This document shows positions 53,450 to 62,318 of a stretch of 64,000 nucleotides of DNA, piece after piece; the stretch's first letter is position 1, and every line of letters begins with the position of its first letter. Source of the stretch: Urbifossiella limnaea (lineage in GTDB: Bacteria > Planctomycetota > Planctomycetia > Gemmatales > Gemmataceae); assembly GCF_007747215.1 (NCBI RefSeq), contig NZ_CP036273.1, positions 7,672,322-7,736,321 on the forward strand, written 5' to 3'. The translations under genes and the position numbers were made by a program. The notes below the pieces were generated by a model. It was given only the letters and a program-made list of their open reading frames with translations, had not been told where the DNA came from and ran no database searches.

Positions 53450-54823
53450 TTAATGCCGGCTCTTCTCCGCCACCGTGAGGAAGCCCCAGCGCAGCGCCTG
53501 GTCCTGGGTGTAGCCCTTGCCGAGCGTCAGCGCCGTCACCGCCTTCGCGAACTCGTAGCCGAGGTAGAAGGCGTGCGCCGCGTCGAGCGCGGGGTCGGCC
53601 GCGAGCAGCTTCTCGAACACGTCGAACGGGTCGGAGCCGCGCAGGTACACGCTGCCGTTCAGGACGTGAATCTCGCCGCGCTCGGCGAACACGCGGTAGT
53701 TCTTGTCGGTGACGCGCGCCGCCAGCTCGGCCAGCGCCGCCTCGCCCTGCTCGTACACCTTCGGGTCGCGCAGCATCACCAGCCCCGGCTCCAGCCGCTT
53801 CGGCAGCACCTTCTCGCGCACCGCGTGATAGACCAGCCGCCGCGCCAGGTCGAACTCCTTCACCGCGGAGCGTGCCCAGGGAATCACCTCCGTCGTCAGC
53901 ACGCTGCGGATGCCCGCCTCCTGACAGAAGCCGGCCAGCAGCACGTTCACGCCGGCGGTGTCGGCGTCGGTCAGCTCGGTGAGGTTGCCGACGCCCATCA
54001 TGACCTCGGCGGCCGGGAAGCGGCGCCGGGCCTCCAGGTAGCGGCCGAGCGACGCCGCGAACCCGAAGCCGATCGGCTCGAGGATCGGGTCGAGCCGGTG
54101 CTTCACGCCCCACGCGGACAGCTGCGCCGCCGTGCGTTCCAGGCTGTCGAAGTCGGCCGGCGTGTCGGGCGTCGCCACGACCTCGACGCCGGGGAAGTGC
54201 TCGTGCCAGCGGCGGGCGTGCTCCAGGTTCGTGCCGTTGACGCTCAGCACCAGCTCGGCCCCGGCCGCGAGCGCGGCTTCGACTTCGACCGGGTCGAAGC
54301 TGTCGATCGAGACGCGGAAGCCCTCGGCGCGCAAGGCGCGAACGGAGTCGCCGACGCCGGCCCAGGTGGCGCCGGGGTCGCAGCCGAGGTCGATCACGTC
54401 GGCGCCGCTGTCCCGGTAGTGGCGCGCCTCCGCGAGCACGGCGGCGAGCCCTTTCTGCGGCGCGTGGTTGATCTCGGCGAGAATCTGCGTGTCGAACGCG
54501 CCGTAGCCGGGCGGCGGGCCGGCCGCCTTGCCGAAGAACTCGGGCAGGTCGCGCAGCTCCTTCGGGCCGCGCTCGACGGGGACGCCCAGCGCCGCGAAGT
54601 CGGCCAGGTCGCCGCGGCAGTAGCCGGGGAGGATCACGCGCTCCGTCCCCTCCGGCACGGCGAGGCGGCGGGCGACCCAGGCGGTCGTCATGAGCGCGGC
54701 GACGGTGATGTTGAGGACGGCGACGTGCGGCTCGAACCCGGCGCGGGGGGCGAGGTCGGCGAGCGTGCGGCGCAGCGCCGGCTCGGCCAACTTGCCGGTG
54801 ACGAACAGGAGCCGCGGGGGCAT
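53450..54823 (-). CDS. Dihydropteroate synthase-like protein (methanopterin-type)
   Basis: This 457-residue protein starts at ATG 54823. The N-terminal 140 residues (LLFVTGKLAEPALRRTL, ERVILPGYCRGDLADF, VERGPKELRDLPEFFG) are the extra domain of the archaeal-type protein, followed by a TIM barrel with HYRDSGADVIDLGCDPG, VSIDSFDPVEVEAAL and LVLSVNGTNLEHA. Planctomycetes use tetrahydromethanopterin for one-carbon transfer, and this type of protein is encoded with those genes. It probably acts in making the pterin. No other C1 gene is in the window. Confidence 0.88.
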   Translation of the reverse strand: MPPRLLFVTGKLAEPALRRTLADLAPRAGFEPHVAVLNITVAALMTTAWVARRLAVPEGTERVILPGYCRGDLADFAALGVPVERGPKELRDLPEFFGKAAGPPPGYGAFDTQILAEINHAPQKGLAAVLAEARHYRDSGADVIDLGCDPGATWAGVGDSVRALRAEGFRVSIDSFDPVEVEAALAAGAELVLSVNGTNLEHARRWHEHFPGVEVVATPDTPADFDSLERTAAQLSAWGVKHRLDPILEPIGFGFAASLGRYLEARRRFPAAEVMMGVGNLTELTDADTAGVNVLLAGFCQEAGIRSVLTTEVIPWARSAVKEFDLARRLVYHAVREKVLPKRLEPGLVMLRDPKVYEQGEAALAELAARVTDKNYRVFAERGEIHVLNGSVYLRGSDPFDVFEKLLAADPALDAAHAFYLGYEFAKAVTALTLGKGYTQDQALRWGFLTVAEKSRH

Positions 54824-54859
54824 AGGACGGGTCGGGGTTTGGCGGTGGTCGGTCCCCGG

Positions 54860-55810
54860 TCACGGCGCGGGGAACTGCGGCGGCCGGCCCGCGATCACGC
54901 CGAGCACGTCGCGCACCACCCAGCTCATGTTCTCCACCGCCGTGTACGTCCGCGCCGCCATGTGCGGGGTCAGCAGCACGTTGTCCATCCCCAACAGCGG
55001 GAAGTCGGCCGGCGGCGGCTCCGGGTCGAACACGTCGACGGCGGCGCCGGCGAGCTTCTTCGCGCGCAGTGCCGCCGCCAGCGCCGCGGCGTCGAGCACC
55101 TCGCCGCGGCTGGCGTTGATGAGGATCGCCGTCGGCTTCATCAGCGCCAGCTGCGGCGCGCCCACGAGGTGCTCGTTGCCCGGCCGCATGTCGGTGTGCA
55201 GCGTCAGCACGTCGGCCTCGCGGAACAGCGTCGGCGGGTCCACGGCCTCGGCGGGGAAGGTGAGGTGCGGCCGCACGTCGAGCAGGTCGTGGTAGATCAC
55301 GCGCATCCCGAACCCGTTCGCCACGACGTGCCCGACGCGCCGGCCGACGCGGCCCATGCCGAGGACGCCGAGCGTCAGCTCGTTCAGCTGCACGCCGCGC
55401 TGCTCGTTCCGCACCCGCTTGAACTCGGCCGGGGTGTACGCCTTGTCGCGGAAGAACGCCCACGGCCGCAGCAGTTGCAGCATGTACCCGACGACGAAGT
55501 CGCCGACGGCGAGGGTGTTGGCGTCCGGGGTGTAGACGACCTCGACGCCGCGGGCGCGGCAGGCCGGCACGTCGATGTTTTCGAGCCCGACGCCGCCGCG
55601 GCCGACGACCTTGAGCTGCGGCGCGCGGGCCAGCATCGCCGCGTTCACGCGGGTGTAGGTGCGCACCACCAGGCCGAGGGCGTGGGGCAGGGCGGCGTCG
55701 AATTCGGGGGTGTCGGGGGCGGCTTCGACGACGCGGGCGTTTTGCTTCAGCCACGCGAGCGGGGCGGCGTCGGAGTCCTCGGTGACGAGCACGAGCGGCG
55801 GTTCGGTCAT
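54860..55810 (-). CDS. D-isomer specific 2-hydroxyacid dehydrogenase (SerA-like)
   Basis: This 316-residue protein starts at ATG 55810. The NAD-binding region is LGVLGMGRVGRRVGHVV with VIYHDLLDVRP after it; catalytic residues are seen in LINASRGEVLDAAALAAAL (Arg), DVFDPEPPPADFPL (Glu) and LLTPHMAARTYTA (His). The substrate is not clear: it lacks the ACT domain of many phosphoglycerate dehydrogenases. It lies 37 bases upstream of the dihydropteroate synthase-like gene on the same strand, so they may be one operon. Confidence 0.9.
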   Translation of the reverse strand: MTEPPLVLVTEDSDAAPLAWLKQNARVVEAAPDTPEFDAALPHALGLVVRTYTRVNAAMLARAPQLKVVGRGGVGLENIDVPACRARGVEVVYTPDANTLAVGDFVVGYMLQLLRPWAFFRDKAYTPAEFKRVRNEQRGVQLNELTLGVLGMGRVGRRVGHVVANGFGMRVIYHDLLDVRPHLTFPAEAVDPPTLFREADVLTLHTDMRPGNEHLVGAPQLALMKPTAILINASRGEVLDAAALAAALRAKKLAGAAVDVFDPEPPPADFPLLGMDNVLLTPHMAARTYTAVENMSWVVRDVLGVIAGRPPQFPAP

Positions 55811-55852
55811 GCCGGCCGTTGTAGCGAAACGCCGGCGCGTGTCGTACCCGGT

Positions 55853-56146
55853 TCAGACTCGGCCCTGCCAGGCCGCCGGGTCGTCGCGGCCGTGGCGGAC
55901 GGCAATCACGACCACGCCGGCCGGGTCCGCCCGGTAGTAGACGACGAGCGGGAACCGCCGCGTTAGCGCGGCCCGGATGCCGGGCGCGACCTCGCCATAC
56001 AGGTGGGGGTTCACTTCGATCAAGGCGACGGTCCGACTCACCGCCCGGAGGAAGCGACCGCCCAGGCCGACTAACCGGGCTTCGTACCCGGCGTAGACGG
56101 TGTCGATGTCGTCCTGGGCATCGGGAAGGAAGACGACCGGCGTCAT
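55853..56146 (-). CDS. ParE/RelE-family toxin
   Basis: From ATG 56146 the protein has 97 residues: MTPVVFLPDAQDDIDTVY, FLRAVSRTVALIEVNP, RFPLVVYYRADPAGVVVIAVRHGRDDP. This is the usual RelE/ParE fold pattern with a basic C-terminal strand. The longer frame to 56809 is spurious. It overlaps the antitoxin gene by 4 bases (ATGA). Confidence 0.88.
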   Translation of the reverse strand: MTPVVFLPDAQDDIDTVYAGYEARLVGLGGRFLRAVSRTVALIEVNPHLYGEVAPGIRAALTRRFPLVVYYRADPAGVVVIAVRHGRDDPAAWQGRV

Positions 56147-56370
56147 CCGCGCGGCCGTTGGACGTGGGCGACGACCTGCTCCCAGGTCCGCGCCCGGGAG
56201 GGGTCGGCGTCGTGCGCCGCCAGCCGACGGGTGAGCTCGGCGAGTAGTTCGGGCGGCGGGCTCGGCCGCCACCCGGCGTCGGCGATGTGGTCCCACAGCC
56301 GGAACAGGAGGTCGAGTTGGTCGTCGACCGGCCAGGCGCGGACGGCGTCGAGCGTGGCGGAAGCGTTCAT
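56143..56370 (-). CDS. Antitoxin of the addiction-module component family (TIGR02574-like)
   Basis: This 75-residue protein starts at ATG 56370. MNASATLDAVRAWPVDDQL, FRLWDHIADAG and LTRRLAAHDADPSRARTWEQV match the short family that pairs with ParE-type toxins. It is upstream of the toxin and overlaps it by 4 bases, as usual in type II pairs. Confidence 0.87.
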   Translation of the reverse strand: MNASATLDAVRAWPVDDQLDLLFRLWDHIADAGWRPSPPPELLAELTRRLAAHDADPSRARTWEQVVAHVQRPRG

Positions 56371-56433
56371 TCGCGGTGTCCCCGGTCCACCGCCAGTTTA
56401 CCCGCCCACCAGTCGGGTGGGAAGCCGCACCGG

Positions 56434-57420
56434 CTACAGGCTCGGCTCCTTCGGCTGCGCCGGCGCGGGGACGATCGGCCGGCCGGCCTTGGCTTCCGCC
56501 TGTAGCTTCCGCTCCTGCTCCTGCGCGTCCTCGATGTACCGGTCCACCAGCCGGTTCGACTCGATCACCTGCACCACGCCAGGGCCCGCGATCACCAGCG
56601 CCGCCGCGATCAGGAGGCACAGCACCGTCGGGAACGACATGTAGAAGTTGGCCCGGTTCGCCGCCGCCTCGGCCCGCTGCCGGGCGGTGACTTGCAGGCT
56701 CGCCGACAGCTCCCACAGGCCGCGCGTGATGTCGGCCCCGAGCCGGTCCGCCTGGCTCAGCAGGAACACCAGGCTCCCCAGCTCCGGGATCGGCTGCCGG
56801 CGGCGCCACCGGTCCAGCGCGTCGGACAGGCTTCGCAGCTCCGCCTGCGCCAGCACCACGCGCACCTCGTGGGCCAGTTCCGGGTAGCCGCGGCGGACGG
56901 CCTCGCCGCTGGAAGCTAGCGCCGCGGGGAGGGTCGCGCCGGTGGACAGCGTCAGGCCGAGGGTGTCCATCAGCATCGGCAGGCCGCGGCGGATGCGCTC
57001 GCTGCGGGCGTCGGCGGCCATCGACAGCGCCAGCCGCGGCACGGCGTACCCGAGCACGCCGGCCACGGCCGCGAACAGCAGGTACGTCAGCGAGATTTCG
57101 CCGTCGGTCAGGAGCGCCCCGGCCAGCCCGCCGAGGATCGGCAGGTACGTCAGCACGGCCCGCACGGCGGTGAAGTTCACCTCCGCGGTCGGCTCGAAGA
57201 AGCCGGCGCGGACGAGGTCGGCGGCGACGGCGTCGCGGCCGGCGCGGGTCTGCGGCAGGAGGGCGGCGACCACGGGCGTGAACGGGCCGAAGACGCGCGG
57301 CGCGGGCGGGTCGTCGGGCATCACCTCGCGCCGCCGGAACAGCGCCATCGTGGCCAGCGCCAGCAGCGCGGCCGAGGCGGTCACGGCGAAGACGAGTCCG
57401 AGGAGGGCGTATTCGGCCAT
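56434..57420 (-). CDS. tadC: Tad pilus inner-membrane protein TadC
   Basis: This 328-residue protein starts at ATG 57420. There are N-terminal helices (LLGLVFAVTASAALLALATM), a pair near 90-140, then the T2SSF domain (LPMLMDTLGLTLSTGATLP, LGADITRGLWELSASLQ) and a last helix (FPTVLCLLIAAALVIAG). It is the last gene of the Tad operon and makes the platform with TadB. Confidence 0.92.
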   Translation of the reverse strand: MAEYALLGLVFAVTASAALLALATMALFRRREVMPDDPPAPRVFGPFTPVVAALLPQTRAGRDAVAADLVRAGFFEPTAEVNFTAVRAVLTYLPILGGLAGALLTDGEISLTYLLFAAVAGVLGYAVPRLALSMAADARSERIRRGLPMLMDTLGLTLSTGATLPAALASSGEAVRRGYPELAHEVRVVLAQAELRSLSDALDRWRRRQPIPELGSLVFLLSQADRLGADITRGLWELSASLQVTARQRAEAAANRANFYMSFPTVLCLLIAAALVIAGPGVVQVIESNRLVDRYIEDAQEQERKLQAEAKAGRPIVPAPAQPKEPSL

Positions 57421-57423
57421 GAG

Positions 57424-57519
57424 GAGCCAGGAGTCAGGGGACAGGAGCGCGGGGACAGGACACAGGGGACAGGGCGGCTGATTCCTGTCTCCTGTGTCCT
57501 GTCCCCGGACTCCTGGTTC
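57424..57519. repeat. Inverted repeat in the tadB-tadC gap (family F)
   Basis: GGGGACAGGACACAGGGGAC at 57451-57473 pairs with 57484-57506 over 22 of 23 bases, and GAGCCAGGAGTC at 57424-57436 with 57507-57519. The right arm touches the tadB stop. It lies inside the operon and would form a strong hairpin in the mRNA just upstream of tadC. Confidence 0.88.
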
Positions 57520-58486
57520 AATAGTCGTCCTGCCGCCGCAACAGCAGGGTGATCCACACCAGCCCGAGCACCTCCAGCACCACCGCCGCGATCAGCATGT
57601 TCTGGCCCACCGGCTCGTTCACGAACCGCTCCAGCATCTCCGGCTGGAACACCAGGTACAGCACGAACGCGACCGGCGCCGACAGCGCCACGAAGTACGC
57701 CCCGATCCGCGCCAGCGTCGTCACCGACCGGAAGTACCCGCGGTACTGGTTGCGGTCGCGGATCGACGCCGCTAGCCGGTCCAGCATCGCCGGCAGGTTG
57801 CCGCCGCTCTCGGCGTGCAGCGCCAGCACCTCCGAGAACAGGTCGAACTCCGTCACCCGCGCCGTGTCCGCGACGCGCCGCACCGCGTGGCGCGTCGATT
57901 CGCCCAGCGACAGCGCCGCCGCCAGCCGGGTGAACAGGCCGCTCAGCGGGGTCGGGATGTAGCTCGCCGTCTCCCGCAGTGACGCCGGCAGGTTCAGGCC
58001 CGACCGCAGCGAGCGCGACAGCTGAAAGAGGCCGTCCGGCAGCTGCTCCTGGATGGCGCGGCGGCGGCGGTTGCTCATCGTCCACAGCACGAGGAACACC
58101 GCCAGCCCGCCGAGCAGGGCCGCGATCAGGGCGTAGAACTCGTCGAACGTCGGCAGGTAGGCCAGCACCGCGGCGGCGGCGCCGCCGAGCAGAATCCAGC
58201 CGGCCGCGCTCTCGCCGGTGAGGCCGAGCTGCGTCCCCTCGGCCAGGCGGTCGAAGTCGGCGTCGGTGCGGCCGACGCCGCGGCGGGCGCGGAGGTACGG
58301 CTCGGCCATGTCGGCGAGGCTCGGGCCGTCGTCGGGCTCGCGGCGCCGCACCAGCCCGCCGGCGCCGGCCAGCAGTACGTAGACGACGACGGCGAGCAGC
58401 ACCACGGCCAGCACCACGAGCGCGGCGGCGGCCCACGGCGGCATGGCGTTCAGCGGCACGAACACCGGGCGGACGAGGTCACTCAC
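57518..58486 (-). CDS. tadB: Tad pilus inner-membrane protein TadB
   Basis: This 322-residue protein starts at GTG 58486, overlapping the tadA end by 8 bases. It has an N-terminal helix (AAALVVLAVVLLAVVVYVLL), a pair of helices near 115-150, the T2SSF domain (LPDGLFQLSRSLRSGLNLP, VLALHAESGGNLPAMLDRL) and C-terminal helices. It forms the membrane platform for Flp pilus assembly with TadC. Confidence 0.92.
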   Translation of the reverse strand: MSDLVRPVFVPLNAMPPWAAAALVVLAVVLLAVVVYVLLAGAGGLVRRREPDDGPSLADMAEPYLRARRGVGRTDADFDRLAEGTQLGLTGESAAGWILLGGAAAAVLAYLPTFDEFYALIAALLGGLAVFLVLWTMSNRRRRAIQEQLPDGLFQLSRSLRSGLNLPASLRETASYIPTPLSGLFTRLAAALSLGESTRHAVRRVADTARVTEFDLFSEVLALHAESGGNLPAMLDRLAASIRDRNQYRGYFRSVTTLARIGAYFVALSAPVAFVLYLVFQPEMLERFVNEPVGQNMLIAAVVLEVLGLVWITLLLRRQDDY

Positions 58487-59843
58487 CTTCCACCTCGCGG
58501 GTCAGCTCGATGTCGGGGGCCACGTCGTCGGGGAACCCGTTGTCGCCGGCCGTCGGCAGGATTTCCAGGAGCGGCCGGTCGTCGAAGAGCCGGCCGTCCA
58601 CGCCCTTGCCCGCGGCCGCAAGGCGGTCCAGCAGCTTCGTCGGCGCGTACCCGGTGGCGCGGAACGAGCCGACCGCGTCGCCGTCCACCACGCCCGTCTG
58701 CTCGAACCGGAAGATGTCGCGGACGCGGTACTTGTCGCCCTTCAGCCCGCGCAGCTCGGCGACGCGCGTCACCCGCCGGGCGCCGCCGGCGAGCCGCGAC
58801 ACGTGGACGATCAGGCTGAACGCCGACGCGATGTACCCGCGCGTCACGCCCGCCGGCAGGTCCACGCCGGCCAGGCCGATCATCAGCTCCAGGCGGCTCA
58901 GCGCGTCGCGGGCGTCGTTGGCGTGGACGGTGGTGAGCGAGCCTTCGTGACCGGTGTTCATGGCTTGCAGCATGTCCACGGCTTCCGGGCCGCGGGCCTC
59001 GCCGAGGATGATGCGGTCCGGCCGCATGCGGAGGGCGTTCCGCAGCAGGTCGCGCTGCGTCACCTGGCCCTCGCCCTCCAGGTTCGCCGAGCGCGTCTCC
59101 ATGCGGACGACGTGCGGCTGCCGCAGCTTCAGCTCCGCGGCGTCCTCGATCGTGACGAGGCGCTCGGAGCGGGGGATGTACTGGCTCAGCACGTTCAGCA
59201 GCGTGGTCTTGCCGGCGCCGGTGCCGCCGGAGATCAGGATGTTCGTCTTGGCGGCGACGGCGGCGGCGAGGAAGTTCAGGATTTCCGGCGTCAGCGTGCT
59301 GTTCGCCAGCATCGCGTCCGGGGTGAACGCCTCGCCGAACCGGCGGATCGACAGCACCGGGCTGTCGAGCGTCAGCGGCGGCAGCACGGCGTTGACGCGC
59401 GACCCGTCGGGCAGCCGCGCGTCCACCATCGGGCTGGACTCGTCCACGCGGCGGCCGACGCGGGAGGCGATGCGCTGGATGACGCGGGTGAGGTGGGCCT
59501 TGTCCACGAACCGGGTGCGCGTCTGGCGGAGCCTGCCGCCGACCTCGACGTACACCTGGTCGGGGGCGTTCACGAGGATTTCGGTGACCTTCTTGTCGGC
59601 CAGCAGCGGCTCCAGCGGGCCGAGGCCGAACACCTCGTCCACCACCTCCTCGACGGCGCGCTCGCGGTCGGCGGCGGGGATGTCGCGGTCCACCTGCGGG
59701 GCGAGGCGGCGGGCCAGCCCCTCGACCTCGCGGCGGAGGCGCGGGCGGTCCCAGGTGTCGAGCCGGGACAGGTCGGCGACGTCCACCACGGCCCGGTGGA
59801 GCTCGTCCTTGAAGGTGAGGAACCGGGTGTCGGCGGCGGGCAT
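58479..59843 (-). CDS. tadA: Tad pilus assembly ATPase TadA/CpaF
   Basis: This 454-residue protein starts at ATG 59843. It has VTEILVNAPDQVYVEVGG, Walker A ILISGGTGAGKTTLLN, the Asp box VTIEDAAELKLRQPHVV, Walker B RMRPDRIILGEARGPEA and the His box TGHEGSLTTVHANDARDAL. This hexameric ATPase powers pilus extension. It lacks the short N-terminal domains of some CpaF proteins. Upstream is a repeat and cpaB. Confidence 0.95.
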   Translation of the reverse strand: MPAADTRFLTFKDELHRAVVDVADLSRLDTWDRPRLRREVEGLARRLAPQVDRDIPAADRERAVEEVVDEVFGLGPLEPLLADKKVTEILVNAPDQVYVEVGGRLRQTRTRFVDKAHLTRVIQRIASRVGRRVDESSPMVDARLPDGSRVNAVLPPLTLDSPVLSIRRFGEAFTPDAMLANSTLTPEILNFLAAAVAAKTNILISGGTGAGKTTLLNVLSQYIPRSERLVTIEDAAELKLRQPHVVRMETRSANLEGEGQVTQRDLLRNALRMRPDRIILGEARGPEAVDMLQAMNTGHEGSLTTVHANDARDALSRLELMIGLAGVDLPAGVTRGYIASAFSLIVHVSRLAGGARRVTRVAELRGLKGDKYRVRDIFRFEQTGVVDGDAVGSFRATGYAPTKLLDRLAAAGKGVDGRLFDDRPLLEILPTAGDNGFPDDVAPDIELTREVEGE

Positions 59844-59881
59844 CGGGAAACCCGGGACAGGGGACAGGGGACTGGGGCCGC

Positions 59882-59970
59882 GTGAAGGGGTGAAGGGGTG
59901 AAGGGGTGAAGGGGTGAGAAGAACCCCTGGCTCGTCACCCCTTCACGCCTTCACCCCTTCACCCCTTCAA
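59882..59970. repeat. Tandem and inverted GGTGAAGG array between cpaB and tadA (family E)
   Basis: Tandem GTGAAGGG units at 59882-59918 face TCACCCCT units at 59934-59970 and pair over almost the whole 37 bases. The right arm holds the cpaB stop (59967-59969). A GGACAGGGGAC segment of family F at 59858-59870 adjoins it. The array is in the middle of the Tad operon. Confidence 0.9.
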
Positions 59971-61055
59971 TTCTTGGGCGGCGCCGCCACCGGGCGCACC
60001 GTGGTGCCCGGGGCGGGCGCGTTGCCGGGGCCGGTCGGGCTGCTGAACACGTACTCGAACCCGGGGTCGGCGGGGGAGAACGTGGCGTTGCCGGCGCGGG
60101 CCGTGCCGCGGAACAGCTCGATCTGCACGGCCGGGGTTTTCGGGGCCGGCGGGGCCAGCTGCAGCACCCGGGCCAGGTCCGCCCGGCCGACCGACAGCTC
60201 GCCGCGGGCGTACTTGGCGATGCGGTCCTGCTCCTCGCGGTACTCGGGGCTGCCGGGCTCGGCGAACGGGATCGCCAGCAGCGTCTTCGTCGGCTCCTCC
60301 ATCGCCCGCGCCCGCAGGTCGTCCAGCCGCTGCTTCTGGGCCGCGGACACCGGCGACAGACTGAGCGTGCCGACGGAGCGGGCGTAGTCCAGCAGGGCGG
60401 CGCGGTACGGGTTAACCGCCAGGGTGTGGCCGATCAGGCCGTCCTGCGGCGGGGCGAAGATGGTGAACAGCGACGACCGCTTGGCGATGACCGGCGCTGA
60501 CTGCACCAGCACGCCGATCTGCGGCACCTTCGCCGGGCTGTCGGTCCGGGCCACGTCCGTCAGGACGAGCACGTCCACCCAGTCGCCGGTGGCGATGAGA
60601 CCGCCGGCGGCCAGTTCCTTCGGCAGGCCCAGGTCGATGGCCCGGGTGCCGGGGGCGAGGCGGGCGGCCAGCGGCTCCGGCCGCTTCACCGCGGCCAGGT
60701 CGGACGCCTTCAGCGGCGTGTCGGCGACGACGCTCTTGGCCGCGTACCGGAACGCCGCGGTGGCCCGCGACGGCGGCAGGTAGTCGGCCTTGTTCGCGTC
60801 GTACTCCTTCAGCTCGTCGGCCCGCAGCGGGCGGACGCTCACGTACTGCCCGTCCAGCGAGTCGCCGGGGGTGAGGTGGAGGTTGTAGACCACGACCTGC
60901 GGCGGCGGCGGCGGCACGACGACGACCGGCGCGGGGGCCGGCGGCGGCGCCACGGCGGCCGGCGGGCTGAGCCAGCCCATGGTGCGGACCAGGGCCACGA
61001 CCCCGAGCCCGAGAACGACGGCGATCGCCACCACCGCCAACAGCGACCCGCGCAT
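59967..61055 (-). CDS. cpaB: Flp pilus assembly protein CpaB/RcpC
   Basis: From ATG 61055 (MRGSLLAVVAIAVVLGLG) the protein has 362 residues. It has one membrane helix, a Pro-rich stretch, an SAF-like domain with VVADTPLKASDLAAVK, and the RcpC domain (GTRAIDLGLPKELAAGGLI, GDWVDVLVLTDVARTD). The N-terminal part differs somewhat from typical CpaB. CpaB lines the periplasmic part of the Tad secretion channel; no CpaC secretin is in the window. Confidence 0.88.
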   Translation of the reverse strand: MRGSLLAVVAIAVVLGLGVVALVRTMGWLSPPAAVAPPPAPAPVVVVPPPPPQVVVYNLHLTPGDSLDGQYVSVRPLRADELKEYDANKADYLPPSRATAAFRYAAKSVVADTPLKASDLAAVKRPEPLAARLAPGTRAIDLGLPKELAAGGLIATGDWVDVLVLTDVARTDSPAKVPQIGVLVQSAPVIAKRSSLFTIFAPPQDGLIGHTLAVNPYRAALLDYARSVGTLSLSPVSAAQKQRLDDLRARAMEEPTKTLLAIPFAEPGSPEYREEQDRIAKYARGELSVGRADLARVLQLAPPAPKTPAVQIELFRGTARAGNATFSPADPGFEYVFSSPTGPGNAPAPGTTVRPVAAPPKN

Positions 61056-61148
61056 GGCGGACCCCCCGAGAGCCACGAACCCGGTCGAACCCCGTCCCTC
61101 CGTGGAACGTACGCCCGCGGCGCGACGCCGCGAGCGGCAACGGAACTG

Positions 61149-61733
61149 TCACCCGCCCGCCGGAACCAGCCGCACCTGAACCGGCAGCACCAGCAGCGCC
61201 AGCAGCACGATCACGCCGAGCGTCATCGGCAGGGAGAAGCTCAGCAGCCGCCACGGCGCCGCCTTCGCCCGCAGCCCCTGACCCGGCCGGCCCCGCAGCA
61301 GCGCCCCGGCCATGCGGGCCAGCGTCAGCACGGTCACCGCGACCAGGGCCACCGCCAGCACGAACAGGAACAGCTTCGGCCCCACCCACGCGCCGACCGC
61401 GGCCGCCAGCTTCACGTCGCCGCCGCCGCCGACGCCGAACACCCACAAGACGAAGAACACCCCGAACCCGACGGCGAACCCGGCCAGCGCGAACAGGAAT
61501 CCGTCGAGCGCCCCGACCGCCGCCCCGTTCGGGCCGAGGCTCCAGGCTTCCGCCCCGTCGGCACCGACCCAGGCGCCGCGGACCAGGTTCATCAGCACGC
61601 CGCCGGCGAGGAGCCCGAGCGTCACCGGCTTGGGGACGCGGAGGGTCCGCAGGTCGTGCCAGCAGGCGGCCGACAGGCCGGCGAGCAGCAGGGCGGCGAA
61701 GGCCCAGGCGAATCCGGGGGCGGGGAACGTCAT
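61149..61733 (-). CDS. tadV: Prepilin peptidase TadV/CpaA
   Basis: This 194-residue protein starts at ATG 61733. It is a membrane protein of about six helices with the two catalytic Asp residues in ACWHDLRTLRVP and GVGGGGDVKLAAAVGAWVG (GxGD motif). It cleaves the leader of the Flp-type pilins encoded just upstream. It lies 11 bases from the pilin gene. Confidence 0.92.
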   Translation of the reverse strand: MTFPAPGFAWAFAALLLAGLSAACWHDLRTLRVPKPVTLGLLAGGVLMNLVRGAWVGADGAEAWSLGPNGAAVGALDGFLFALAGFAVGFGVFFVLWVFGVGGGGDVKLAAAVGAWVGPKLFLFVLAVALVAVTVLTLARMAGALLRGRPGQGLRAKAAPWRLLSFSLPMTLGVIVLLALLVLPVQVRLVPAGG

Positions 61734-61743
61734 AGTCGCCTGC

Positions 61744-62100
61744 TCAGGGTGCCGGGGCGACCGCGTTCACCGTCACCACCGTCGGCATCACCGCCGCCGC
61801 GGTATACGGGACGATGTTCGTGTTCGGGTTGAACACCAGCACGTACCCGTTGCCGATACCGTTGCCGGTACCGTTGCCGTTGCCGTTGCCGTTGCCGGGG
61901 TTCACCTGCGAGAACGTGACACTGGGAAAGATCACGCGGACGATGTTGGCCAGGCTGGTGAGCGCGGCGATGCCGGAGTTCCGCAGCGCGACGAGGCCCG
62001 GGACCAGGCCGAACACCAGAATGGCGAGGACGAGCACCAGCTCGGTGGAGATCACGGCGGCGGTGTCGTCCGCCCAGAGGCGGCGGAGGAGTCGGGGCAT
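61744..62100 (-). CDS. Flp-type pilin paralog 1 with Gly-Asn repeat
   Basis: This 118-residue protein starts at ATG 62100. The first 35 residues (RLLRRLWADDTAAVISTELVLVLAIL and a helix through VPGLVALRN) match paralogs 2 and 3, with a leader ending near ADDTA and a Glu in the mature helix. The middle has GNGNGNGNGTGNGIGNG, encoded by a hexamer microsatellite at about 61857-61895. It is likely the major or a minor subunit; the exact cleavage site is inferred. Confidence 0.82.
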   Translation of the reverse strand: MPRLLRRLWADDTAAVISTELVLVLAILVFGLVPGLVALRNSGIAALTSLANIVRVIFPSVTFSQVNPGNGNGNGNGTGNGIGNGYVLVFNPNTNIVPYTAAAVMPTVVTVNAVAPAP

Positions 62101-62318
62101 CGGGGCGGTCTCGCGGGTGGCTCGCCCCCGGCGGGTTGCGCCGGTGGTGTCTACCCGTCACTATGACCGCGGCCCGTGGCGGCGCCGCCCCCGACTTGCG
62201 GGAAAGTGAACGAATCCGGGCCAATCAGGGTGGGGCCGGGGCGGTCCTGCCGGGCCGCACGAGCACGCCGACGGCGCGGCCGCGCGGCGCATCCGCGCCG
62301 GGCGGCACGACCGGGCCG

